Part shown: positions 26,733 through 36,865 of the stretch, piece by piece
Layout of the letters: every line of letters starts with the position of its first letter
Numbering within the stretch: position 1 is the first letter of the stretch
Assembly: GCF_030269485.1 (NCBI RefSeq)
Contig: NZ_BSTL01000008.1
Coordinates: 310,197 to 374,196 of the forward strand
Length of the DNA stretch: 64,000 nucleotides
Reading direction: 5' to 3'
Source: Actinoplanes sp. NBRC 103695
GTDB lineage: Bacteria > Actinomycetota > Actinomycetes > Mycobacteriales > Micromonosporaceae
The notes under the pieces: model-generated
Database searches by the model: none
What the model saw: the letters and a program-made list of their open reading frames with translations, nothing else
What the model was told of the DNA's origin: nothing
Made by a program: the position numbers and the translations under genes

Positions 26733-28028
26733 ATGTCCCGGAAGCTCGCCGCGGCCGCCATCGCCCTGGCCGGCCCCCTCGTCGCCGCGCCGGCCGCGTC
26801 CGCCGCGCCGCCCGCCTGTTTCGACCGGTCCGCCGCCACCACGTTCGAGGAGTCGCGGATCGACACGCCCGCGCTGCCCGGCGGTCAGCAGGTGCCGTCC
26901 GCGCTGGTCGAGGCCGGCGGGTTCACGTCCTATGTGGAGAGGCTCCGGACCGACCTGTGCAAGGCGCGCTCGGTGGCCGCCGCCGACCGGGTGCTCGCGC
27001 AGCACGGCCGGCGGCTGTGGCACGACGCCGTGGAGCGCGCCCAGGGCCGGCTGTGGATGGGGACGATCGAGCGCTACGACGACCGCCCGCTCTACTGGAC
27101 CCGCCTGATCGGCACCCGCGACCTGCGGCAGTGGCGTCCCTCCTTCGGAGTGTCCGACGAGGCCCGGGCGGGTCTGTTGCGCACTTTCGAGTACGCCGCC
27201 CGCGGCGTCACCACGGCGAAGTTCCCCACCCGGGACGCCGTGACCAAGGTGCTGGTCAGCGGCTTCGACCCGTACCAGCTGAACAACGAGATCCGCCGCT
27301 CCAACCCGTCCGGGGCGTCGGCCCTGCAACTGGACGGGGTGACCTTCAAGGCCGGCGGTAAGACGATCCGCATCGAGACGGTCGCCCTGCCGGTGACCTG
27401 GTCGGGCTTCAACGCCGGCATCGTCGAGGACGCGTTCGGCCCGCACCTCGCGGCGAACGCCGGCGGTCAGCGCGCCGATCTGATCATGACGATCAGCCAG
27501 GGCAACCGCGGCACCATGAACATCGAGCAGTGGGCCGGCGCCTGGCGCGGCGGCAGTCCCGACAACAACAACGAGGGCACCCCCGAGCCGATCCCGCCGG
27601 CGGCCGGCTGGCCGCAGCCGAGCCCGCAGCCCGAGTTCATCGAGACGACGCTGCCCTACCAGGCGATGATCGACGCCCGGACCACCCCGTGGCCGACCCG
27701 TCTCAACCAGCAGCTCTGCGAGTGGGCCGCCGGCGACCGCCCGACCGGCCCGGTGACCTGCAAGACCACCGGCCCGACGCCGGGCGGCCAGGCCGAGTCC
27801 GGCGGCGGCGGCAGCTACCTCTCCAACGAGAGCATGTACCGCTCCAACCGCCTCCGCCTGGCCCTCGGCGCCACCGACATCCCCGGTGGCCATCTGCACA
27901 TCTCGGCCCTCGTCTACCCGAGCAACCCGCTGGTGATCATCGACCAGGCCTTCGCCGCCGACCGCGCCCAGACCATCGAGCAGACGATCGCCCTGGTCAA
28001 GGCCGCCGGCGCGAGCGTGTCCGGATAA
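26733..28028 (+). CDS. Secreted pyroglutamyl-peptidase-like (C15) protein with Cys-to-Ser change
   Basis: Encodes 431 residues. A Sec signal peptide (SRKLAAAAIALAGPLVAAPAASAA) gives export. The C-terminal half has the peptidase C15 framework: VLVSGFDPY from residue 173, QGNRGTMNIEQWA with Glu265 at the catalytic Glu position, and GGHLHISALVYP with a late His. Where family enzymes have T-Y-V-C-N, this protein reads S-Y-L-S-N, placing Ser364 at the nucleophile position. It may be inactive, changed in chemistry, or a binding protein. TTG 26727, five bases after GGAGG, is an alternative start. A dispersed repeat begins two bases after the stop. Confidence 0.75.
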   Translation: MSRKLAAAAIALAGPLVAAPAASAAPPACFDRSAATTFEESRIDTPALPGGQQVPSALVEAGGFTSYVERLRTDLCKARSVAAADRVLAQHGRRLWHDAVERAQGRLWMGTIERYDDRPLYWTRLIGTRDLRQWRPSFGVSDEARAGLLRTFEYAARGVTTAKFPTRDAVTKVLVSGFDPYQLNNEIRRSNPSGASALQLDGVTFKAGGKTIRIETVALPVTWSGFNAGIVEDAFGPHLAANAGGQRADLIMTISQGNRGTMNIEQWAGAWRGGSPDNNNEGTPEPIPPAAGWPQPSPQPEFIETTLPYQAMIDARTTPWPTRLNQQLCEWAAGDRPTGPVTCKTTGPTPGGQAESGGGGSYLSNESMYRSNRLRLALGATDIPGGHLHISALVYPSNPLVIIDQAFAADRAQTIEQTIALVKAAGASVSG

Positions 28029-28029
28029 A

Positions 28030-28094
28030 GATCAAAGTTCAAGGGCCTTCTTTCCCGCGTCCGTCGGGGTCCGGACCGTATGCTCCCGCGGGCT
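28030..28094 (+). repeat. Dispersed intergenic repeat, copy 2
   Basis: 28052-28094 matches 5681-5723 at 40 of 43 positions. It is preceded by a gatcaaagttcaagg stretch comparable to gatcaagaacttgat in copy 1. It lies directly behind the C15-like gene, with the same orientation relative to the window. Confidence 0.85.
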
Positions 28095-28138
28095 ACGGGC
28101 TGGGGCCCATCGGGGATGGCCCGAGCCCTTCCGGGTCC

Positions 28139-28321
28139 GTGCGCGCAAGCACAAGACTGTTCCTGCGCGACGGTGACGAGGTCCGCACCTGCAGCACCTA
28201 CGCGAGAGGCGTCGACCGGCTGCTGTTCAGCAACAACATTCGTGACCTGAGTGTCTGCGGCCGCCAGGAGGACTGGGAGGACTCGCCTCCCGGCTGGCCG
28301 CAGCACCCGACCTACGGCTGA
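28139..28321 (+). pseudogene. Possible fragment of a small secreted Cys-containing protein
   Basis: Starting from GTG 28139 the plus strand encodes about 60 residues ending GRQEDWEDSPPGWPQHPTYG, with two Cys (TCSTYARGVDRLLF, RDLSVCGRQ). The composition is protein-like and reminiscent of the last part of small beta-crystallin-like or inhibitor-type secreted proteins, but there is no signal peptide and the 5' side is the dispersed repeat. I take it as a truncated remnant. Confidence 0.35.
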
Positions 28322-28324
28322 GGA

Positions 28325-29176
28325 TCAGCCGAGAACCTCCCGCAGCTTGGCGGCGAACTCCGGGGGCTTGCCCGCGTAGCCGAACTCGCCGCCGAGGAAG
28401 CCGCCGTGGTGGCTCGGGAACACCGTCGCCTCCTGGCCGAGCAGCCGCGCGGTCGCTCTGGCCGTACGCCCGGTGTAGGTGTTGCCGGTCTCCTCGCCGA
28501 CCGCGATCACGATCCGGGTGGACGTCGAGCCCAGCGCCGCCGCGTCGGGGCGGTACTCGACGATCGCCGAGGAGTTGTTCGACAGCAGTGGGTCGTCGCG
28601 GGTGCCGTCGTCGCCGGTGGGCATCCCGAACGCCGCGGGGTCGGGAGCGGGCCGGGCGAAATACTCGTCGGTGAACTCGCCCTCCCACGATGTCATGGCG
28701 ATGAACGCGGCCATGCCGGCGCCGTGTCCCTTCGACTCGTACGCCTCGTTGAAGCCGGCCCGCGCCCGGTCGGCCGCCTCGGTATCGGGCAGCACCGCGT
28801 TGATCGGCGGCTCGTGGGCCACCAGCGTCGCGACGTCCGCCGGGTGGGTGGCGACCAGTTCGAGGGCGGTCACCGCGCCGCCGCTGCTGCCGAAGACGTC
28901 GACCGGCCCGAGTCCGAGCGCCTCGATCAGCAGGTGCAGGTCGGCCGCCTGCTGCTGGGGAGTGTTGGTGAGGAGCGCGTCGGTGCGCTTGCTGCGGCCG
29001 AGGCCCCGCGGGTCGTAGGTGATCACCGTACGGTCGGGGAAGTGTCCGGCGAGCGCGCCGAACCCCTCAGCCGTCATCGGCTGGCCGATCATCAGCAGCG
29101 GGCGGTGTGGACCGCCGGCCGGGCGGACGTCGTAGACGAGCTCGGCGCCGGGCACCGCGAGTGTGTGCGTCTCCAT
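28325..29176 (-). CDS. Alpha/beta hydrolase
   Basis: Encodes 283 residues with the alpha/beta-hydrolase order: LLMIGQPMTAEGFGALAGHF, ITYDPRGLGRSKR, the nucleophile elbow DVFGSSGGAVTALEL (Ser), and a late FPSHHGGFLGGEFG segment with the catalytic His. The cap region includes GMAAFIAMTSWEGEFTDEYFARP. Such proteins act as esterases, dehalogenases or similar; the substrate is unknown. It sits 9 bases after the end of the ABC exporter pair on the same strand, so it may be the last gene of that operon. Confidence 0.88.
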   Translation of the reverse strand: METHTLAVPGAELVYDVRPAGGPHRPLLMIGQPMTAEGFGALAGHFPDRTVITYDPRGLGRSKRTDALLTNTPQQQAADLHLLIEALGLGPVDVFGSSGGAVTALELVATHPADVATLVAHEPPINAVLPDTEAADRARAGFNEAYESKGHGAGMAAFIAMTSWEGEFTDEYFARPAPDPAAFGMPTGDDGTRDDPLLSNNSSAIVEYRPDAAALGSTSTRIVIAVGEETGNTYTGRTARATARLLGQEATVFPSHHGGFLGGEFGYAGKPPEFAAKLREVLG

Positions 29177-29185
29177 GCCGTGAGA

Positions 29186-30955
29186 CTACGACCGGTAGGC
29201 GCGTTCCTGCAGGTGGTAGAGCTGCGCATACGCCCCGCCGGCGGCCATCAGCGCGGTGTGCGTGCCGGATTCGGTGACCCGGCCGTCGTCGACGACCACG
29301 ATCAGGTCGGCCATCCGTACCGTGGTGAAGCGGTGGGAGACCAGGACCGTGACCGCACCTCGCGCCGTGGCCTCCCGCACCTGGCCGACGAAGTGCTGGA
29401 ACAGCTCGTGTTCGGCGAGCGGGTCGAGCGCGGCCGTGGGTTCGTCGAGCACCATCAGCAGGGGCGGCGCCGGGCGCATCAGGGACCGGGCCAGGGCGAG
29501 ACGCTGCCACTGGCCGAGGGAGGGCTCGATGCCGCCGAACGCGGCGCCCAGCCGGGTGTCCAGCCCGTCCGGCAGCGCCGCCAGCACCGGGTCGGCGCCC
29601 GCCCGCCCGACGGCCGCCACGATGGAGTCGCGGTCGCGGATGTGGCGGACGTCGCCGACGCCGACGGTCTCCCGGGCGCTGAGGCGCAGCCGGGCGAAGT
29701 CCTGGTACATGCCCGACATCCGGGACCGCCAGGCGGCCGGGTCGATCGTGGACAGGTCGCGGCCGTCCGCCTCGATGCGGCCGGAGGTGGGCTCGTACAG
29801 GCCGGTCAGCAGCTTGATCAGGGTGGACTTGCCGGCGCCGTTCGCGCCGACGACGGCCACCGTGGACCCCGCGGGCAGGCGCAGGTCGAGGCCGTGCAAC
29901 GTGTCCTGGTCCGCGCCGGGATACCGGAAACGTACGCCGGTGAGCACGATCCCGCCGGCCAGACGCTCCGGTGCGGGCTCGCCACCGCGGGACGCGGCCG
30001 CGTGGTAGCGGCGCAGCCACCAGTAGTGCCCGACCACCTCGCCGGCCTGCGCGACCGTGGTCAGGTTGCGCAGCATCGTGCGCAGCTGCTCCTGCAACTG
30101 GGCGGCCAGCGACACCACCATGACGACCGCCCCGGGACTGCCGGCCACCGCGAGGGACGCCACCCCGAGCGCGGCGCCGAAGCCGGCCGCGTACAGCAGC
30201 CAGGCCGCCGCCTGCGTGACCGCGCCGTGCGCCCGCGCCCGGGCCTCCAGCGCGACCGCCTCGTCCCACAGCTCCGCGGCCCGCGCGCTCAGCGCCGGGC
30301 CGCCGCCGGAGAGCATGACCTCCTTGGCCGGTTCCGGCTCGACGCAGAGATCGTGCAGCCGGCGTTCGCGGCGCAGCAGCTCGGCCCCGGTGTCGCGGGC
30401 TTCGCGGAGCAGCCGGTCGGCGCGGCGCTGGGCGAGGAACAGCGGGACGGCCAGCAGCGCCAGCGGGACGAGCAGCGGGCTGACCCAGGCCAGCAGCCCG
30501 ATCGTCACGGCCAGGCTGAGCAGCGCGGTGCCGGCGTTGAGTGCGGTCCACGGCATCGCCACGATCGCCTCGCCGCCGCTCAGCACCCTGTTCCAGCGGT
30601 TCACGTGCGGCCCGTGCTCCAGGTGCGCGACGGTCGGCGTGGCCGCCACGGTGTGCACGATCTCGGCGCTGAACGCGATCCGGACGCGGCCGGTCAGGTA
30701 GAGCGTCAGGTTCCCGGCGACCCGGCCCGCGGTCGACGACGCCGCGTAGGCGAGCGCGCCCAGGATGACGGCCCCGGCGGTGACCGCGCGATCGGAGGCG
30801 GTGGCCCCGTCGACGAGCCAGCGCTGGCTGAGGCCGATGCCGGCGATGACGCCCGCCTGCCCCGCGGTGAGCGCGGCGAGCACGATCGCGGCGCGGCGGT
30901 CGGTCCGCAGGGTGAGCGCGGCGATGTGCCGCAGCAGGCGTACCCAATCTCTCAT
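29186..30955 (-). CDS. ABC exporter half-transporter, degenerate signature subunit
   Basis: Encodes 589 residues: a membrane domain with about six helices (1-320) fused to an ATPase (about 345-585). Walker A reads GANGAGKST, Q-loop MYQDFARL, Walker B LLMVLDEPTAALD and H-loop VSHRF. The ABC signature reads EPSLGQWQ rather than LSGGQ. ATG 30955 overlaps the stop of the upstream half-transporter by 4 bases. The two probably form a heterodimer in which only one ATP site is fully canonical, as in other asymmetric exporters. The transported substrate is unknown. Confidence 0.9.
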   Translation of the reverse strand: MRDWVRLLRHIAALTLRTDRRAAIVLAALTAGQAGVIAGIGLSQRWLVDGATASDRAVTAGAVILGALAYAASSTAGRVAGNLTLYLTGRVRIAFSAEIVHTVAATPTVAHLEHGPHVNRWNRVLSGGEAIVAMPWTALNAGTALLSLAVTIGLLAWVSPLLVPLALLAVPLFLAQRRADRLLREARDTGAELLRRERRLHDLCVEPEPAKEVMLSGGGPALSARAAELWDEAVALEARARAHGAVTQAAAWLLYAAGFGAALGVASLAVAGSPGAVVMVVSLAAQLQEQLRTMLRNLTTVAQAGEVVGHYWWLRRYHAAASRGGEPAPERLAGGIVLTGVRFRYPGADQDTLHGLDLRLPAGSTVAVVGANGAGKSTLIKLLTGLYEPTSGRIEADGRDLSTIDPAAWRSRMSGMYQDFARLRLSARETVGVGDVRHIRDRDSIVAAVGRAGADPVLAALPDGLDTRLGAAFGGIEPSLGQWQRLALARSLMRPAPPLLMVLDEPTAALDPLAEHELFQHFVGQVREATARGAVTVLVSHRFTTVRMADLIVVVDDGRVTESGTHTALMAAGGAYAQLYHLQERAYRS

Positions 30956-32667
30956 CTTTGAAAGGCCTCGGCCTGCAGCGTGAAGAAGCGGTGGTAGTCG
31001 CCGCCCAGGGCCAGCAGTTCCTCGTGCGTGCCGTCCTCGGCGACGCGGCCGTCGCGGATCAGGACGATCCGGCCCGCGGGGCGCACGGTGGAGAGGCGGT
31101 GGGAGATCAGGACGGTGGTGGTGGTTTCCGGTACGCGGGACACGACGCGCTCGTGGAAGTCCGCCTCGGCCCGCACGTCCAGATGCGCGGTCGGCTCGTC
31201 GAGCACCAGCACACGCCGGCCCGCCCCGATCGCGAACAGCGCCCGGGCCAGCGCCACCCGCTGCCACTGGCCGCCTGAGAGATCGGTCCCGCCGGTGCCC
31301 TCCGTCCACAGTGATCGGTCCAGTCGATCGGCGAGCTCGTGCCCGCCCGCGTCGTGCAGCGCCTCGCGCACGGCGTCGTCGTCGCCCGGCGTGAGCGAGG
31401 TGATGTTGTCCCACATGGTCGCCGGGTAGTGCACGAAGTCCTGGAAGAGCACCGCCAGCCAGGCATTCGCATCCACCGTGGACGAATCCGCGCCGCCGAC
31501 CGTGACCCGCCCGGACGTGGGACGGTAGAGGCCCGCGAGCAGCTTGACGAAGGTCGTCTTGCCGGCGCCGTTCTCGCCGACCACCGCGACCGTCTCGCCC
31601 GGGCGCAGCGTCAGCGAGAACCCGTCGAGCACCGGCCGGTCGGTCCCCGGATAGTGGAACACCACGTCCTCGAAGCGGATCACCGGCTCGCCGGCGCTTC
31701 CGGTGCCGTCACCGCGCCGCGGCATCGCCGCCAGCTCGTCGTAGGCGGTGACGCCGCGCAGCCCGTACTCGATGTCGAAGGCCTCCATCCCCATCGCGCC
31801 GATCGCCAGCACACCCATCCCCGCCAGCACACAGGTCACCAGCCGGGCCGGATCAAGATCACCATTCAGGACCGAGATCGCGGGTACGCCCGGAGCGGCC
31901 GCCCCGGTGACGGCGGCGAGCAGCACGAACCACCACTGCCGGTGGAGCGCGACCATCATCCGGCGGTAGACGGGCCCGTAGGCGCGGTGGGCGGCCACCC
32001 GGAACCGGCCGGTGAACCAGCCGGCCAGCCCGAAGAGCCGCACGTCCTTGGCCGCGCCGATCACCGCCTGCTCGGCCACGTAGTGCTCGTGGCGCTGCGC
32101 GGCGGTGTCCGCGTCCAGGACGGCGATCATCGCCAGCCACTCCCGGCGCAGGAATGCCCGGCCCACCAGCGACACGACCAGCAGCCCGACGGCCAGCGGC
32201 ACCGAGAAGGTGGCGAGCACCCCGGCCGCGGCGACCGCGCCGGCCATCCGGAACATCAGCTCGACCTGCCCGGTGGCGGCGTTACCGGCGCTGCGTTCCC
32301 GGGCGATCCCGATGCCCGCGTCGACCACCCGCGCCGCCCGGTCCTGGAAGTCGCGGCTCTCCAGGTCGGCGAGCGTGGGCAGGGCGGTGGCGATCCGGCG
32401 CAGGCCGGCCCGCAGCTCGCCGTCGATCCGTTTGGCGACCAGCTCGCGCAGCGGCACGAAGGCGGTCCACGCCAGCTGATCGGCCAGGAACAATGCGGCG
32501 ACCACCGCGACGTTGCCCAGCGCCGGGCGGGCGACGAGCGCCCCGACGGCGACGGCCTGGGCGGCGGGCAGCAGCGCCCGGGCGACCTGCACGACGAGCA
32601 GCGCCACGGTCAACGGGCGCCCGGCGTACCCGAAAAGCCGCAGCAACCGCAACCGCTCGCGCACCAC
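30952..32667 (-). CDS. ABC exporter half-transporter, canonical subunit
   Basis: Encodes 571 residues: transmembrane domain (about 1-310) and ATPase (about 330-570) with Walker A GENGAGKTT, Q-loop LFQDFVHYP, signature DLSGGQWQ, Walker B VLVLDEPTAHLD and H-loop ISHRLSTV, all intact. Start GTG 32667 (GTGGTGCGCGAG) is chosen because the membrane domain begins there; the frame is open far upstream through the antisense of ftsH, which is an artefact. It lies 66 bases from the divergent ftsH. Confidence 0.9.
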   Translation of the reverse strand: MVRERLRLLRLFGYAGRPLTVALLVVQVARALLPAAQAVAVGALVARPALGNVAVVAALFLADQLAWTAFVPLRELVAKRIDGELRAGLRRIATALPTLADLESRDFQDRAARVVDAGIGIARERSAGNAATGQVELMFRMAGAVAAAGVLATFSVPLAVGLLVVSLVGRAFLRREWLAMIAVLDADTAAQRHEHYVAEQAVIGAAKDVRLFGLAGWFTGRFRVAAHRAYGPVYRRMMVALHRQWWFVLLAAVTGAAAPGVPAISVLNGDLDPARLVTCVLAGMGVLAIGAMGMEAFDIEYGLRGVTAYDELAAMPRRGDGTGSAGEPVIRFEDVVFHYPGTDRPVLDGFSLTLRPGETVAVVGENGAGKTTFVKLLAGLYRPTSGRVTVGGADSSTVDANAWLAVLFQDFVHYPATMWDNITSLTPGDDDAVREALHDAGGHELADRLDRSLWTEGTGGTDLSGGQWQRVALARALFAIGAGRRVLVLDEPTAHLDVRAEADFHERVVSRVPETTTTVLISHRLSTVRPAGRIVLIRDGRVAEDGTHEELLALGGDYHRFFTLQAEAFQR

Positions 32668-32733
32668 CCGATGACGATATCGGTCACAGCGCGACAGTGG
32701 CGGCCCGTGGCCGCGGGGGAGTAAACCGGGATC

Positions 32734-34632
<1,899 letters not shown>

Positions 34633-34692
34633 CCGCTAACAGGGGGCATGTGTCCGCCTGGTTTCTCAGTTCTTACGCCTTGACTACAGAAT

Positions 34693-34706
34693 TGTTAGCG
34701 ATAACA
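34693..34706. promoter_or_regulatory. Operator-like palindrome upstream of the LysR gene
   Basis: TGTTAGCGATAACA: arms TGTTA/TAACA around a CG centre, resembling LacI-family operators. The flank continues to ...cacttc. Its minus-strand reading AAGTGTTATCG also occurs upstream of the GH3 gene (minus strand, about 12840-12850). Confidence 0.5.
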
Positions 34707-34750
34707 CTTCTTCGCAGCGGTGCCCATCGATGCTGCCGAGGAGGTCCCCC

Positions 34751-35752
34751 ATGACCCGCCGAAGCGGACACCTGACCAGTGCCGACCATCACACGACCGG
34801 TGTGGTGCGCGCGATGTCCGACGGTGTTGCCGCAGGTCGGCTGGAATTGCGGCAATTGCGGTTTTTCGTAACGGTCGCCGAGGAACTCCACTTCGGCCGG
34901 GCGGCGAACCGCGAGCACATCGCGCCGTCGGCGCTCACCACCCAGCTCCAGCGGCTGGAGCGGACACTCGGCGTACTCCTGGTCGACCGCACCGGCCGGC
35001 AGATCTCGCTGACCGCGGCCGGTGCCCGCTTCCTCATCGAGGCGCGGCAGATCCTCGAACACGTCGACCGTGCGGCGATGGTCGCCCTCGGCGCCGCGCT
35101 CACCCCGCCGACGCTACGGATCGGGATCCTCGACGAGGGGTACGACGCGATCCGTCCCGTCCTGCGTGCCGTCCGCGCCGCCCACCCCGAGCTGGAGATC
35201 CACCAGGTCACCGCCGGCGTGCCCGAGCAGTGCCGGTTGCTCGCCGACGGCCGGCTCGACATCGGCGTCGGGCGGGTCACCGGCGCCCCACCGGCCTTGG
35301 CGTCCGAGTTGTTCCGGCTCGACCCCTTGGGCCTTCTGGTACGCGCCGACCACCCGCTCGCCGGCCGGTCCGCGGTGCCCGTCGCCGGCCTGCGCGACGA
35401 GACCCTGCTCCTGGCCGACGAGGACCGCGCACCCGAGTTCAACGAGTTCGTGGCCGACGTGTGCCGGGCGGCGGGCTTCTTCCCGACCATGTTCCCCGGC
35501 ACCGTACAGAACCTGCGGGCCGCCGCCGACCTGGTCCTGCAGGGCACCTGCGTCGCCTGCGTCCCCGGCTCGGCGTCCGGCTTCGGCGACGAGCTGACCT
35601 GGCTGCCCTTGGAGCCGGCCGTCCCGCACTACCCGTGGTCCCTGCTGTGGCGCGCCCAGAACCCGTCCCGCCACGCGATGTCCCTGGTCGCCACGGCCCG
35701 GCAGCTCTGCCACGACAACGGCTGGCGGGCGGTCGCCGGATTGGCCAGCTGA
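34751..35752 (+). CDS. LysR-family transcriptional regulator
   Basis: Encodes 333 residues. The N-terminal HTH (LELRQLRFFVTVAEELHFGRAANREHIAPSALTTQLQRLERTLG) covers about 35-95; the effector domain follows with LRIGILDEGYDAIRPVLRAVRAAHPELEI, LADGRLDIGVGRV and LLVRADHPLAG. ATG 34751 is set by AGGAGG six bases upstream, which leaves a 30-residue tail before the HTH; a later ATG at 34814 is possible. It follows ftsH by 118 bases on the same strand. Its target is unknown; the palindrome at 34693 is a candidate site. Confidence 0.9.
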   Translation: MTRRSGHLTSADHHTTGVVRAMSDGVAAGRLELRQLRFFVTVAEELHFGRAANREHIAPSALTTQLQRLERTLGVLLVDRTGRQISLTAAGARFLIEARQILEHVDRAAMVALGAALTPPTLRIGILDEGYDAIRPVLRAVRAAHPELEIHQVTAGVPEQCRLLADGRLDIGVGRVTGAPPALASELFRLDPLGLLVRADHPLAGRSAVPVAGLRDETLLLADEDRAPEFNEFVADVCRAAGFFPTMFPGTVQNLRAAADLVLQGTCVACVPGSASGFGDELTWLPLEPAVPHYPWSLLWRAQNPSRHAMSLVATARQLCHDNGWRAVAGLAS

Positions 35753-35806
35753 CCGGCCCCGCGTTCACGCCTCATCCGCGTGTTGTCGACGTCCCGCGTT
35801 CACCGG

Positions 35807-35978
35807 CCGTCGTTCTCAGCTGGCCGTCGTTCTCAGCTGGCCGTCGTTCTCAGCTGGCCGTCGTTCTCAGCTGGCCGTCGTTCTCAGCTGGCCGTCGTTC
35901 TCAGCTGGCCGTCGTTCTCAGCTGGCCGTCGTCCTCAGCCGGCCGTCGTTCTCAGCCTGGACCGTCGTCCTCAGCCTG
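35807..35978. repeat. 17-bp tandem array
   Basis: Seven identical copies of ccgtcgttctcagctgg (35807-35925), then diverged units at 35926-35942, 35943-35960 and from 35961. The gradient from perfect to degenerate copies suggests recent expansion at the left side. Confidence 0.92.
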
Positions 35979-36014
35979 AACGGCCGGGCATCTGGGCCGG
36001 GCGTGGGCCTCGTC

Positions 36015-36112
36015 GGGCGCTCGCTCACGGTCGCTGCCGCCGCTGTCGGTCGGCGCGGGGTCGGGCCGGGTATGCCAGGCGCCCGGGGTGCCCGCTCATG
36101 GTCGCTGCCGCC
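36015..36112 (+). repeat. Relatives of the 37-bp dispersed element (B1 partial, B2)
   Basis: 36075-36112 resembles 6699-6735 throughout with one extra G and several substitutions. 36015-36041 shares only its last two thirds (ending tcgctgccgcc). Both are in plus orientation. Confidence 0.7.
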
Positions 36113-36151
36113 ACTTACGGCCGTAGCCGGGCGCTCTCGGTGGGAGAACCC

Positions 36152-36261
36152 GGCGTGAGTGGTGGGCCGCGGCGTGAGTGGTGGGCCGCGGCGTGAGTGG
36201 TGGGCCGCGGCGTGAGTGGTGGGCCGCGGCGTGAGTGGTGGGCCGCGGCGTGAGTGGTGGG
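36152..36261. repeat. 19-bp tandem array, GTGAGTGG type
   Basis: Five identical copies of ggcgtgagtggtgggccgc (36152-36246) plus a 15-base partial copy. Confidence 0.92.
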
Positions 36262-36377
36262 ATCGGGCACGCGGTGGTGGGCTAGCGCGGCATTGGGCCT
36301 CGATATGGCGCGCTGAGCTACCACGGCCCGTGCGAGTGGTAGCGAGGAGCGCCACGGGCTACCACCCGTCTGCTCAA

Positions 36378-36470
36378 CTACCACCGCGAGTGGCGGCTAC
36401 CACCGCGAGTGGCGGCTACCACCGCGAGTGGCGGCTACCACCGCGAGTGGCGGCTACCACCGCGAATGGG
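36378..36470. repeat. 19-bp tandem array, CTACCAC type
   Basis: Four identical copies of ctaccaccgcgagtggcgg (36378-36453) and one diverged partial copy. Each unit contains the inverted repeat CCAC-cgcga-GTGG. The array ends at the stop codon of the PRC-barrel gene. Confidence 0.92.
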
Positions 36471-36472
36471 GG

Positions 36473-36829
36473 TCAGCGGCGGGCCAGGCGGCGTTCGCCG
36501 GCCGTACCGGTCTGGTAGAGGAGGTCGTAGTGGGCGAAGACCCCGGGCTCGTCGGCGGCCGTGAGCTCGCCGTCGAGGTCGATGCTCGGGGCGTTGCCGA
36601 CGAGCTTCTTGTCGTAGCGGACGCGGACCGCGGCGGGTTTCACGGTGGCGCCGTCCAAGGGTACGAAGACCAGACGGTGCCGGCCGATGAACCCGACGCG
36701 GACGGTGACGAAGGCGGGCTCATCGGTGGCCGTGTCGACGTAGACGGCCTCCAGATCGCCGATCTTGTCGTCGTTGGGGTCGATGACCTTTTCGCCGCGC
36801 CAGTCGCGCAGGTTCTCAGCGGGGAACAT
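36473..36829 (-). CDS. PRC-barrel domain protein
   Basis: Encodes 118 residues. The PRC-barrel is clear: LRDWRGEKVIDPNDDKIGDLEAVYVDTATDEPAFVTVRVG, then HRLVFVPLDGATVKPAAVRV. A helical tail with FAHYDLLYQTGTAGERRLARR follows. PRC-barrels occur in RNA-processing and photosynthetic proteins; small stand-alone forms in actinomycetes are often linked to stress, with no set function. It lies 36 bases downstream of the arabinofuranosidase gene on the same strand. Confidence 0.88.
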   Translation of the reverse strand: MFPAENLRDWRGEKVIDPNDDKIGDLEAVYVDTATDEPAFVTVRVGFIGRHRLVFVPLDGATVKPAAVRVRYDKKLVGNAPSIDLDGELTAADEPGVFAHYDLLYQTGTAGERRLARR

Positions 36830-36865
36830 GCTCAGGGCATGCCCTGCGACGGCGCGGCGAAAACG

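Larger units (their letters stand above)
35753..36472. other. Spacer made of tandem arrays and dispersed repeats
   Basis: No gene is supported in these 720 bases; open frames follow repeat periods. Left to right: a 17-bp array (35807-35978), two relatives of the 37-bp element (36015-36041, 36075-36112), a 19-bp array (36152-36261), a GCTACCAC...GTGGTAGC inverted pair near 36317-36341 and a second 19-bp array (36378-36470). Confidence 0.8.

Noticed and set aside
35720..36196. Open frames through the 17-bp array coding for repetitive proteins
   Set aside because: The 17-bp period shifts frame each unit and the frames lack ribosome sites and domain similarity.
35807..36470. CRISPR-like array
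   Set aside because: The units follow each other directly without unique spacers, and no cas genes are present; these are simple tandem repeats.
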